The notes beneath the pieces are model-generated. The model searched no databases, was not told the DNA's origin, and was given only the letters and a program-made list of their open reading frames with translations. This document shows, in pieces, positions 50,570 through 57,968 of a stretch of 64,000 nt of DNA. This DNA comes from Candidatus Binatia bacterium (lineage in GTDB: Bacteria; Desulfobacterota; Binatia; UBA1149; CAITLU01). The stretch spans positions 49,822 through 113,821 of the forward strand of contig DASXOZ010000072.1 of assembly GCA_036493895.1 (NCBI GenBank), written 5' to 3'. Each line of letters opens with the position of its first letter. Within the stretch, counting starts at the first letter, position 1. The position numbers and the translations under genes were made by a program.

Positions 50570-51445
50570 CTAGGCGCGCCTGCGCGCGTGCTCGTCGAGC
50601 ACGTCGGCGAAGGTGCGCGCAAACGTGTGCGTGTCGCCGGGCCATCGCGCCGAGACATAGCTGCCGTCGCGCACGACGAAGGCGGCCGACGGATCGTCGA
50701 AGCAGTCGCGGCTCATGCCGCTGGTCTTTCGTCGATGCTCCGGGTCGTCGGCGGCAACGTCGAGGAAATGTCGCGGGCTGACCAGCGCCCTCGTCACTTC
50801 CGACTGCACGCTGCGGTAGCCCGCGGTCTCCCCGGCATTTTCGGTGTACGTGCGGTAGTACGACGGATCCCAGAAGCGCGTGAAGCGCGCGATGCTCCAG
50901 CCCGCTTTTTCCAGCGACCAGGTAAGCGCCGTCGTCCTTCGCCCGTGCAGTACGGACCTTCCGGTGGCGGGATCGATGCTGCGCGCAGCCAGCACGACGC
51001 CGTGACAGATCGCTGCCACCGGCTTGTCTGCCGCAAAAAACGCGACGACCAGGCGCTGGAGGATCTCGCTTTCGAGGTACTCGCGCATGCCGCGGGCGCG
51101 ATGCCCGCCGGGCAGCAGCAGGCCGTCGAAACCTTCGACACGCACGTCGTCCCAGCGAAGCGGGCAGCGATATGCCGTATCGGCGATCATCTCGTCGTAC
51201 GCCGCACGTCCTGCGGGATCGGCACGCAGCAGCGCGCCGACGAGCTTGATGCGCGACAATCCCGGAACCTGGCTCCACGGGTCGAGCCCTTCGCCGGTGA
51301 CCATGATGTCGTCGGCGACGGCCGGCCTGGCATCGGGCGTCGCGAACGCGACGTGGTGCCCGAGGCGACGCAGGACGTTCCAGCTCACCGCGGCTTCGGT
51401 CGGGTCGAAGTCGCGGCTCGGCAGCGGAATGAGAACGCGGGGCAT
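50570..51445 (-). CDS. DJ-1/PfpI superfamily protein
   Basis: The ATG at 51445 gives 291 residues. The start RVLIPLPSRDFDPTEAAVSW and the elbow AAICHGVVLAARS with nucleophile Cys147 mark a DJ-1/PfpI glutamine-amidotransferase-like fold (deglycase, chaperone or protease-like). GFDGLLLPGGHRARGM is the conserved acid loop. It is longer than minimal DJ-1 proteins, with a C-terminal extension. The start overlaps the stop of the upstream response regulator (TGATG), so the two are coupled. Confidence 0.9.
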   Translation of the reverse strand: MPRVLIPLPSRDFDPTEAAVSWNVLRRLGHHVAFATPDARPAVADDIMVTGEGLDPWSQVPGLSRIKLVGALLRADPAGRAAYDEMIADTAYRCPLRWDDVRVEGFDGLLLPGGHRARGMREYLESEILQRLVVAFFAADKPVAAICHGVVLAARSIDPATGRSVLHGRRTTALTWSLEKAGWSIARFTRFWDPSYYRTYTENAGETAGYRSVQSEVTRALVSPRHFLDVAADDPEHRRKTSGMSRDCFDDPSAAFVVRDGSYVSARWPGDTHTFARTFADVLDEHARRRA

Positions 51446-51888
51446 CAGGCGCCCGTGATGATCTCGACCCTGTAGCCGGTCACCGTCGTCACCAGCTCCA
51501 TGAACGCATCGAAGCTGACCGGCTTGCTGATGAAGGAGCTGCCGCCGAGCTCGTACGTCTGGTGCACGTCTTCTTCGGCGCGCGACGTGGTCAGCACGAA
51601 GACCGGAATGTCGCGGAAGACCGGATCTGCCTTGATTTCGGCGAGGCACTCGCGGCCGTCCTTCTTCGGCATGTTGAGATCGAGCAGGATCAATCCCGGC
51701 CGCGGTGACGTCCAGGGCTCGGCGAACTTCCCCTGGCGGCGAAGGTAGTCCATCACTTCCTCGCCGTTCTTGACGAAGCGAAGCTCGTTGGCGAGGCGCC
51801 GGTCCTCGAATGTTTCACGGGTGAGCATCTGGTCTTCGTCGTCGTCGTCGGCGACGAGGATGACGATGGGCTGGCGATCGACGTTCAA
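51445..51888 (-). CDS. CheY-like single-domain response regulator
   Basis: This 147-residue receiver has the acidic pocket DDDDEDQ (residues 14-20), phospho-acceptor Asp70 in LLDLNMPKKDG, Thr in FVLTTSRAEED and Lys in FISKPVSF. The style (NELRFVKNGEEVMDYLRRQG) matches Rcp1-type regulators paired with phytochrome-like histidine kinases. No output domain. No kinase gene is present in the window. It heads a two-gene unit with the DJ-1 gene. Confidence 0.94.
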   Translation of the reverse strand: MNVDRQPIVILVADDDDEDQMLTRETFEDRRLANELRFVKNGEEVMDYLRRQGKFAEPWTSPRPGLILLDLNMPKKDGRECLAEIKADPVFRDIPVFVLTTSRAEEDVHQTYELGGSSFISKPVSFDAFMELVTTVTGYRVEIITGA

Positions 51889-52101
51889 AGGGCGTCTCCT
51901 TCGATTCGAGGCGGGCGGGAGAACGAAGAACCACGCATCCGGGCGGCGCCGAAGCGCTTCCCGGTCCTCCGAACGCCGCGGCTATTACCACATGAGCGTA
52001 CGTGAGGGTAGAAGACCGGGGTCGGCAGCACGAGGTACGGCAGGCAAGCCGCAGCCGCCGCCGTCCAGAATCCCCGGGGCAGCCGCCGAAGGAAGGAACC
52101 G

Positions 52102-53301
52102 ATGCTCGAAGGGATCCGGGTCGTCGAGATGGGGGTCTGGGTGGCCGGGCCGGCCGTAGGCGGGATCCTGGCCGACTGGGGCGCCGACGTCGTCAAGGTC
52201 GAGTCGCCGGCCGGCGACCCGATGCGCGGCTTTTTCCGCGCCTCGATCGGCAGCGAGATACCCCACAACCCGCCGTTCGACCTCGACAACCGGGGCAAGA
52301 GGAGCATCGTCCTCGACCTCCGGACCGACGCTGCCCGCGCCGCGCTCGAGAAGATCCTGGCCGGCGCCGACGTCTTCGTCTCCAACATGAGGCCGGCTGC
52401 CCTGGCCCGCCTCGGACTCGCGCACGACGATCTGATGGTCCGCCATCCCCGACTCATCGTTGCCAGCATCACGGGCTACGGGCTGGAGGGCGAGGAGTCG
52501 GACAGGGCAGGCTACGACATCGGTGCGTTCTGGGCGCGATCGGGGGTGGCGGATTTGTTCCGCACCCCGAACCAGCCGCCGCTGGCGCTGCGCGGCGGGT
52601 TCGGTGACCACATCACCGGCATCTCGACCGTCGCCGGCATTCTCGGAGCGCTGATCGAACGGGGCCGCACCGGACGCGGTCGCCTCGTCGAGACCTCGCT
52701 ACTTCGCACTGGGATGTACTGTATCGGCTGGGACCTCGGCATCCAGCTCGTCTACGACAAGCTGCGCGGCACTCCGGCCCGCACCGAAAACGACAACCCG
52801 ATGGTCAATTGCTACCAGGCCTCCGACGGATCGTGGTTCTGGCTGATCGGGCTGGAAGGCGACCGCCACTTCCCGCTGCTGTGCAACGCGATGCAGCGCA
52901 AGGAGCTTGCCGTCGTTCCTCGATTCGCGACACCGGTGGACAGGCGCATCAACCGCCGCGAGCTGATCGCGCTGCTCGACGGCATCCTCGGCGGCAAGAC
53001 GCGCGAGGAGTGGGCCGAAAGATTCGATCGCGAAGGCGTGTGGTGGGTGCCGGTGCAGTCGGCCGCCGAAGCGGTGCGCGATCCGCAGGCGCTCGCCAAT
53101 GGGGCGATCTGCGAAGTGGACGGAGAAGGCGGACGTGACGCGTACCGCGCGATCGCCTCTCCGGTCGGTTTTCGCGACCAGGGGCACAGGACTCCGCCTT
53201 CGCACCTGCGCGCGGTGCCTGCTCTCGGCGCCGATACTCGCGAAGTGCTGCGCGAAGCAGGTCTTTCGGACACCGAAATCGACGCGCTCGGCCGTTCGTA
53301 A
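52102..53301 (+). CDS. CaiB/BaiF family III CoA-transferase
   Basis: This 399-residue protein starts LEGIRVVEMGVWVAGPAVGG with ILADWGADVVKVES, the standard family opening. The catalytic Asp lies in DRAGYDIGAFWARSG (Asp139). The enzyme moves CoA between carboxylic acids, often in carnitine, bile-acid or aromatic degradation. The acyl-CoA dehydrogenase at 55363 is a possible pathway partner, but they are not in one operon. The 213 bases to the upstream divergent response regulator hold nothing recognised. Confidence 0.94.
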   Translation: MLEGIRVVEMGVWVAGPAVGGILADWGADVVKVESPAGDPMRGFFRASIGSEIPHNPPFDLDNRGKRSIVLDLRTDAARAALEKILAGADVFVSNMRPAALARLGLAHDDLMVRHPRLIVASITGYGLEGEESDRAGYDIGAFWARSGVADLFRTPNQPPLALRGGFGDHITGISTVAGILGALIERGRTGRGRLVETSLLRTGMYCIGWDLGIQLVYDKLRGTPARTENDNPMVNCYQASDGSWFWLIGLEGDRHFPLLCNAMQRKELAVVPRFATPVDRRINRRELIALLDGILGGKTREEWAERFDREGVWWVPVQSAAEAVRDPQALANGAICEVDGEGGRDAYRAIASPVGFRDQGHRTPPSHLRAVPALGADTREVLREAGLSDTEIDALGRS

Positions 53302-53325
53302 CGACATCGATCACGACCGGTCCCT

Positions 53326-53429
53326 GGGAATAGCGCTGCGCGCCTCGGGAAAAGCGCCGCGTCCTCGGGAATCGTGCTGCGTGCCGCGGGAACAGCGCTG
53401 CGCGCGCCGGTGATGGCGCTGCGCGCCTC
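53326..53429. repeat. Five degenerate 21-bp tandem repeats
   Basis: Units start at 53326, 53347, 53367, 53388 and 53409 (one is 20 bases) with consensus GGGAA-AGCGCTGCGCGCCTC. They fill most of the 150-base gap between the CoA-transferase and the transglycosylase genes. Sequence drift between copies suggests an old array. No coding or structural function is evident. Confidence 0.7.
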
Positions 53430-53450
53430 GGCGCGCTAACCTTGCGGTGG

Positions 53451-54104
53451 ATGTGGTGGTGGTGGAGCAGGGGGCGGCCCGGGGCCGCGTCTTTCGCGAG
53501 CGCGCGTCGCTGCGTGCCTGTTCTTTTATTTCTCGTCGCGTCGTGTTCCGCGACGCAGCCACCGGCGCGCATCGACGACGCCTGCTCGATCTTTCGCGAG
53601 AAGAAGGAATGGTACGTCGAAGCGGAGCGCGCGCGCGAACGCTGGGGAGTACCGATCCCGATCCAGCTCGCGTTCATCCGCCAGGAGTCTTCGTTCGACG
53701 GTGACGCGCGTCCTGCGCGGCATTTCTTTCTCGGCTTCATTCCGGGTTCGCGTCCATCCAACGCGCGCGGCTATGCGCAGGCGCTGCAATCGACGTGGGA
53801 CGAGTATCGCCGCGCCACGGGCAGCCACGGCGCCGACCGCGACGAATTCGGCGACGCGGTCGACTTCATCGGGTGGTACAACGCGCGCAGCGCCGAGGTC
53901 TGCGGAATTCCCAAGGACGACGCATACCGCCTCTACCTCGCGTATCACGAAGGACCGATCGGCTATCAGCGCGGGACCCACCGCGACAAGGCGTGGCTGC
54001 TCGTCACCGCGCGGCGAGTGGCCGGACGCGCGGCGCGCTACCAGACCCAGCTCACCAACTGCGAAGACGAGCTGAAGCCGAAGAAGCGCGGCTGGCTGTT
54101 CTGA
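53451..54104 (+). CDS. Lytic-transglycosylase-like lipoprotein
   Basis: This 217-residue protein has a Trp-rich start, then a lipoprotein signal ending LLFLVASC. The domain reads GVPIPIQLAFIRQESSFDGD, with the catalytic Glu of SLT-type transglycosylases, then FFLGFIPGSRPSNARGYAQAL. These enzymes cleave peptidoglycan at the MurNAc-GlcNAc link, feeding the recycling pathway in which MurU/AmgK act. The usual GLMQI motif is replaced by RGYAQAL, as in the outer-membrane branch of this family. A TTG start three codons upstream is possible. Confidence 0.85.
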   Translation: MWWWWSRGRPGAASFASARRCVPVLLFLVASCSATQPPARIDDACSIFREKKEWYVEAERARERWGVPIPIQLAFIRQESSFDGDARPARHFFLGFIPGSRPSNARGYAQALQSTWDEYRRATGSHGADRDEFGDAVDFIGWYNARSAEVCGIPKDDAYRLYLAYHEGPIGYQRGTHRDKAWLLVTARRVAGRAARYQTQLTNCEDELKPKKRGWLF

Positions 54105-54303
54105 CGAATCCGGGACCGCCACGCACGTTCGTGTGATCCCTTTCGGAAAGCGGCACTCGGCGCGGGGACACACGCACCTGTGCCGGATTTTTGCTCCCGT
54201 TTCCGTCGCGGGCCGTGGCTGCCTATACTCGCGCCGCTGAGACGACGCCGCGGCGCTCCCCTTCCGGTGGTGCCGCTTTTCTCGCGAGTCGAGCTGGAAA
54301 TCT

Positions 54304-55359
54304 ATGGCACCATCTTTGGTCCAGACCATCCAGAACCAGGTCGTTACGTTTCTGATCGGCATGCCCGATGCCGTCGTCACGGTGCTGGCGGGGCGTCCCG
54401 AAGTGCGCGACGGACAGACTCTCGACCCCCAGCTCCAGCTTCTGCTGCGGTTGATGGCTGCCGCCGGATTGCCGCGGCTGGAAACGATGAGCGCGCCGGA
54501 TGCGCGGCAACTGTTCCGCGATTCGGCAAGGCTGCTGGCTTGCGAAGCGGCGCCGCTCGCGCGGGTGTTCGACCGCTCGCTGCCCGGACCTCACGGCGAC
54601 ATTCCGGTGCGCGTTTACGTGCCGACTTCCGGCACGTCGCCGCAACCGGTGCTCCTCTACTACCATGGCGGGGGATGGACGATCGGCGACCTCGACACGC
54701 ACGACAGCGTTGCACGGTCGTTCGCCGCCTTGTCCGACTGCATCGTCGTGTCCGTCGACTATCGTCTCGGGCCCGAGCATCGCCTTCCGGCGGCCTTCGA
54801 CGATGCGCTGGCGGCGTTCACGTGGGTGGCCACCCATGCAGCCGAGATCGGCGGTGATCCGACGCGGCTTGCGGTCGGCGGCGACAGTGCCGGAGGCAAC
54901 CTTGCAGCTGCCGTTTCGCAGTACACGGTCGCGAGCGGAACGCGCGCACCGGACTTCCAGCTGTTGATCTATCCCGTCACCGATCTCGGCGCGGAGACCG
55001 AGTCCTACGAAACCTTCGCCGAGGGTTTCTACCTGACGCGCGGCGCGATGCGCTGGTTCCGCGCGAACTATCTCGGTGAGGCGGGCACGGGCAAGGACTG
55101 GCGCTGCTCGCCGCTGCGGGCCGAGAGCGTGGCGGGGCTGCCGCCGACGTTCCTGATGACGGCCGGTTTCGACGTGCTGCGCGACGAAGGCAAAGCCTAC
55201 GCGGCCAGGCTGATGGAAGCGGGAGTCGACGTCGACTACCGCAACTACGAAAGCCTGATCCACGGCTTCATCTCGATGACCGGTGTCGTGCGCGAGGCGC
55301 GTCGTGCCTTCGACGATGCGGCTGCGGCGCTTCGCACCGGCCTCGGCGTGGACCACTGA
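54304..55359 (+). CDS. HSL-family alpha/beta hydrolase (esterase/lipase)
   Basis: This 351-residue esterase has the oxyanion motif HGGG (residues 121-124), VDYRLGPEHRLPAAFDDAL, the nucleophile in GGDSAGGN (Ser195), the Asp in TAGFDVLRDEG and the His in LIHGFISM: a complete hormone-sensitive-lipase-type triad. No signal peptide. It lies three bases before the acyl-CoA dehydrogenase gene, so the pair is probably an operon that releases then oxidises an acyl or ester substrate. Confidence 0.93.
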   Translation: MAPSLVQTIQNQVVTFLIGMPDAVVTVLAGRPEVRDGQTLDPQLQLLLRLMAAAGLPRLETMSAPDARQLFRDSARLLACEAAPLARVFDRSLPGPHGDIPVRVYVPTSGTSPQPVLLYYHGGGWTIGDLDTHDSVARSFAALSDCIVVSVDYRLGPEHRLPAAFDDALAAFTWVATHAAEIGGDPTRLAVGGDSAGGNLAAAVSQYTVASGTRAPDFQLLIYPVTDLGAETESYETFAEGFYLTRGAMRWFRANYLGEAGTGKDWRCSPLRAESVAGLPPTFLMTAGFDVLRDEGKAYAARLMEAGVDVDYRNYESLIHGFISMTGVVREARRAFDDAAAALRTGLGVDH

Positions 55360-55362
55360 TCG

Positions 55363-56550
55363 ATGACGGATCTCGAAGGGTTTCGCGCCGACGCGCGCTC
55401 CTGGCTCGCGCGCAGCTGCCCCGCTTCGCTCCTCGGTCGTGCGACGACTCCGTTCGACGGCTGCTGGGGCGGGCGGCACTACGCGTGGACGCCCGACGAG
55501 AAGCTGTGGCTGGAGCGCATGCTCGAGCGCGGCTGGACCGCGCCGTCGTGGCCGGTCGAGTATGGCGGCGCCGGTCTCGATGACGATCATGCGCGCATCA
55601 TCCGCCACGAGATGGCCGCCGCGAGGATTCCGCCTCCACTGGTCGGCTTCGGGCTGACGATGATCGGGCCGGCGCTGCTCGCGTTCGGAAGCGAGCAGCA
55701 GAAGCGCGAGCACCTTGCGCCGATCACGTCGGGACGCGTCCGCTGGTGCCAGGGTTACAGCGAGCCGGGCGCCGGCAGCGATCTTGCCGGTCTTCGCACC
55801 GCGGCGGTGCGCGACGGCGATGAGTTCGTCGTCAACGGGCAGAAATGCTGGACCTCGCACGCCGACGAGTCCGACTGGATGTTCCTGCTGGCACGCACCG
55901 ATCCGGGCGCGAAGAAACAGGCGGGAATCAGCTTCTTCCTGTTCGATCTTGCGACGCCGGGAGTCACCATCCGGCCTACGATGCTGATCAGCGGGAAGTC
56001 GCCGTTCTGCGAAACCTTTCTCGACGGCGTGCGCGTCGCGTCGCGAAACCTCGTCGGCGGGCTGAACAACGGATGGACCGTCGGCAAGGCGGTGCTCGAA
56101 TTCGAGCGGTCCACGCATGGCGAAGTGTTCAGCACGGCGGGTGACGGCGAGCCCGCACTGGTGGCGGCGGCGCGGCGCCACGTCGGCATGAGCGAGGGAC
56201 GCATCGGCTCGGCCGCCGTGCGCAGCGATGTCGCACAGAGCGAGATGGATCGTCGCTGTTTCGAGCTGCTCATCCAGCGCTACCGCGACGAAAGAAAGCC
56301 GGGCGACAAGCCCGGTGCGGAAAGCTCGCTGCTCAAGTGGTACGCCTCCGAATTCAACATGCGCCGCAACCACCTGATGACGGCGATCGCGGGGCCCGAA
56401 GCGCTGGGCTGGGACGGCGACAGCTTCGATGCCGCGGAGCTCGAGAAGACGCGCGACTGGCTGCGCTCGCGCGGCAACTCGATCGAAGGCGGCACCAGCG
56501 AGATCCAGCTAGGCGTCATCGCCAAGCGAATGCTCGCGTTGCCGGACTGA
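55363..56550 (+). CDS. Acyl-CoA dehydrogenase family protein
   Basis: This 395-residue flavoprotein has the N-terminal helical domain (WPVEYGGAGLDDDHARI), the FAD-contact signature CQGYSEPGAGSDLAGLRTAA, then NGQKCWTSHADESDWMFLLA and the C-terminal EGGTSEIQLGVIAKRMLALPD. It resembles the FadE-type branch used for steroid or branched substrates. The reaction is alpha,beta-dehydrogenation of an acyl-CoA. It follows the esterase by three bases. A REP-like hairpin element lies immediately after its stop codon. Confidence 0.94.
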   Translation: MTDLEGFRADARSWLARSCPASLLGRATTPFDGCWGGRHYAWTPDEKLWLERMLERGWTAPSWPVEYGGAGLDDDHARIIRHEMAAARIPPPLVGFGLTMIGPALLAFGSEQQKREHLAPITSGRVRWCQGYSEPGAGSDLAGLRTAAVRDGDEFVVNGQKCWTSHADESDWMFLLARTDPGAKKQAGISFFLFDLATPGVTIRPTMLISGKSPFCETFLDGVRVASRNLVGGLNNGWTVGKAVLEFERSTHGEVFSTAGDGEPALVAAARRHVGMSEGRIGSAAVRSDVAQSEMDRRCFELLIQRYRDERKPGDKPGAESSLLKWYASEFNMRRNHLMTAIAGPEALGWDGDSFDAAELEKTRDWLRSRGNSIEGGTSEIQLGVIAKRMLALPD

Positions 56551-56570
56551 AGCTATGCCACAGTCGTAAT

Positions 56571-56646
56571 GGGGTCAGGCACCAGAGGAATGGGGTCAGG
56601 CACCAGGGGAATGGGGTCAGGCACCAGGGGAATGGTGCCTGACCCC
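56571..56646. repeat. REP-like GGGGTCAGGCACC element (3 direct plus 1 inverted copy)
   Basis: Direct copies lie at 56571-56583, 56592-56604 and 56613-56625 (21-base period), with the inverted copy GGTGCCTGACCCC at 56634-56646. The last direct copy and the inverted one form a 15-bp hairpin with loop GGGGAA. It lies between the convergent acyl-CoA dehydrogenase and bcp genes and may also end transcription. Confidence 0.85.
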
Positions 56647-56648
56647 AG

Positions 56649-57101
56649 CTAGATCCGCTTCAGCGTTGCCAGCGCCTCGTCGATGTGGCGCGTGGCCTGC
56701 ATCTGGGAATCGAAGACGTGCTGCACGACTCCGGCCTTGTCGATGACGTACGTCACGCGGCCCGGCAGGATCCACAGCGTGGCCGGCACGCCGTAAGCCT
56801 TGCGCAGCGCATTGCCTTCGTCGGCGAGCAGCGTGAACGGCAGACGATGGTGCTCGGCGAACGACTTGTGCTTGGCGACCGAGTCCCCGCTGACCCCGAT
56901 CACCTCGGCGCCGGCCGAGACGAAATCCTCGTACGAATCGCGAAAACTGCACGCTTCCTTCGTGCAGCCCGGTGTCTCGTCCTTCGGGTAGAAGTACAGC
57001 ACGACGGCCTTTTTCCCGCGGAATTCGCCAAGCGAGACCGGCTTGCCGTTCTGGTCGCGCAGGTTGAACTCGGGCGCCTTGTCTCCGACAGCGATGCTCA
57101 T
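56649..57101 (-). CDS. bcp: Bcp/PrxQ-type thioredoxin-dependent peroxiredoxin
   Basis: The ATG at 57101 gives 150 residues. Peroxidatic Cys46 and resolving Cys51 occur in DETPGCTKEACSFRD, the PrxQ/Bcp pattern, with FYPKDETPG upstream and GVPATLWILPGRVTYVIDK downstream. It reduces hydrogen and organic peroxides in the cytoplasm. The frame is open upstream, but family start (SIAVGDKAPEFNL) matches this ATG. The upstream methyltransferase gene ends 20 bases away and may be co-transcribed. Confidence 0.96.
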   Translation of the reverse strand: MSIAVGDKAPEFNLRDQNGKPVSLGEFRGKKAVVLYFYPKDETPGCTKEACSFRDSYEDFVSAGAEVIGVSGDSVAKHKSFAEHHRLPFTLLADEGNALRKAYGVPATLWILPGRVTYVIDKAGVVQHVFDSQMQATRHIDEALATLKRI

Positions 57102-57121
57102 GGGTATTCTCCGAGGCGGGA

Positions 57122-57739
57122 TCAGGCCTTGGTGGCGCTGCCCCAGTAAGTGTAGGTCAGTGGTCGCGGACCCGGCAGGTACATCGTGTCGAGGTCGCGA
57201 AGGGCGAGGCCCGCCCGCTCGAGCATTTCGGGGACGTTGCGGTTGACGTTGCAGCCGCCGGAGATCTTTCCCCAGACACCGTTGATGCGGTCCTGCCATT
57301 TGCGCACGGTCGGATCCGGAGCCGCACCGTGCTCGCTGAAGTACATCGACGCCCCCGGCTTCATCACGCGTCGCATCTCGAGCAGCGCCGAGTGGACGTC
57401 GGGGATCGTGCACATCGTGTAGGTGATCACGATGTTGTCGACGCTGTCGTCGGCAAGCGGAATCGTCTCGCTCGACAGCGACAGCCAGTCGACCTCGATG
57501 CCGGCCTCGTCCGCGCGGCGCCTGGCCATGACCTGCAATTCCGGCGAAGGGTCCAGGCCCAGCACTTTCTCGACCTTGGTCTTGTCGTAGAAGGACAGGT
57601 TCAGGCCCGATCCGATTCCGATTTCGAGCACGCGGCCGCTCGCAAGCGGCACGACCTTGGCGCGCTGGCGCATGATGGGCCGCTGGCGCATTGCGAAATC
57701 CAGCAGGCGAGGCAGCACGTAGCGGTCGTAAAGGCCCAT
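57122..57739 (-). CDS. UbiE/Methyltransf_11-type SAM methyltransferase
   Basis: This 205-residue enzyme starts MGLYDRYVLPRLLDFAMRQ, a common opening for this family, and has motif I RVLEIGIGSGLNLSFY with VEKVLGLDPSPEL, and VDNIVITYTMCTIPDV. The C-terminus (LDTMYLPGPRPLTYTYWG) suggests a membrane-associated or phospholipid/arsenite-type methyltransferase. A TTG two codons upstream is an alternative start. Substrate unknown. Confidence 0.9.
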   Translation of the reverse strand: MGLYDRYVLPRLLDFAMRQRPIMRQRAKVVPLASGRVLEIGIGSGLNLSFYDKTKVEKVLGLDPSPELQVMARRRADEAGIEVDWLSLSSETIPLADDSVDNIVITYTMCTIPDVHSALLEMRRVMKPGASMYFSEHGAAPDPTVRKWQDRINGVWGKISGGCNVNRNVPEMLERAGLALRDLDTMYLPGPRPLTYTYWGSATKA

Positions 57740-57869
57740 CGGCAATCACTCATGTCTGCGAAGCTTCGTTCTGGCAAGCGGGGTTGGACCCGTCCAGAGG
57801 AGCTCACTCAGGAGCGTGAATGGGCCCGGTGCGGCTGATTGTTACGCATGGGCGCGCTGAGGCGAGGGC

Positions 57870-57927
57870 GGGGTCAGGCACCAGTTTCCCGACAGGGCTG
57901 GTGCCTATTCGGCTGGTGCCTGACCCC
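57870..57927. repeat. REP-like element, inverted pair
   Basis: GGGGTCAGGCACC at 57870-57882 faces GGTGCCTGACCCC at 57915-57927, with a partial GGCTGGTGCC copy between them. It lies in the 229-base gap between the methyltransferase and the acylase genes. The rest of that gap shows no recognisable gene or promoter. Confidence 0.85.
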
Positions 57928-57968
57928 ATTACAACAATGGCATAGTGGCTGTCCCCAACTCCCCCAAC

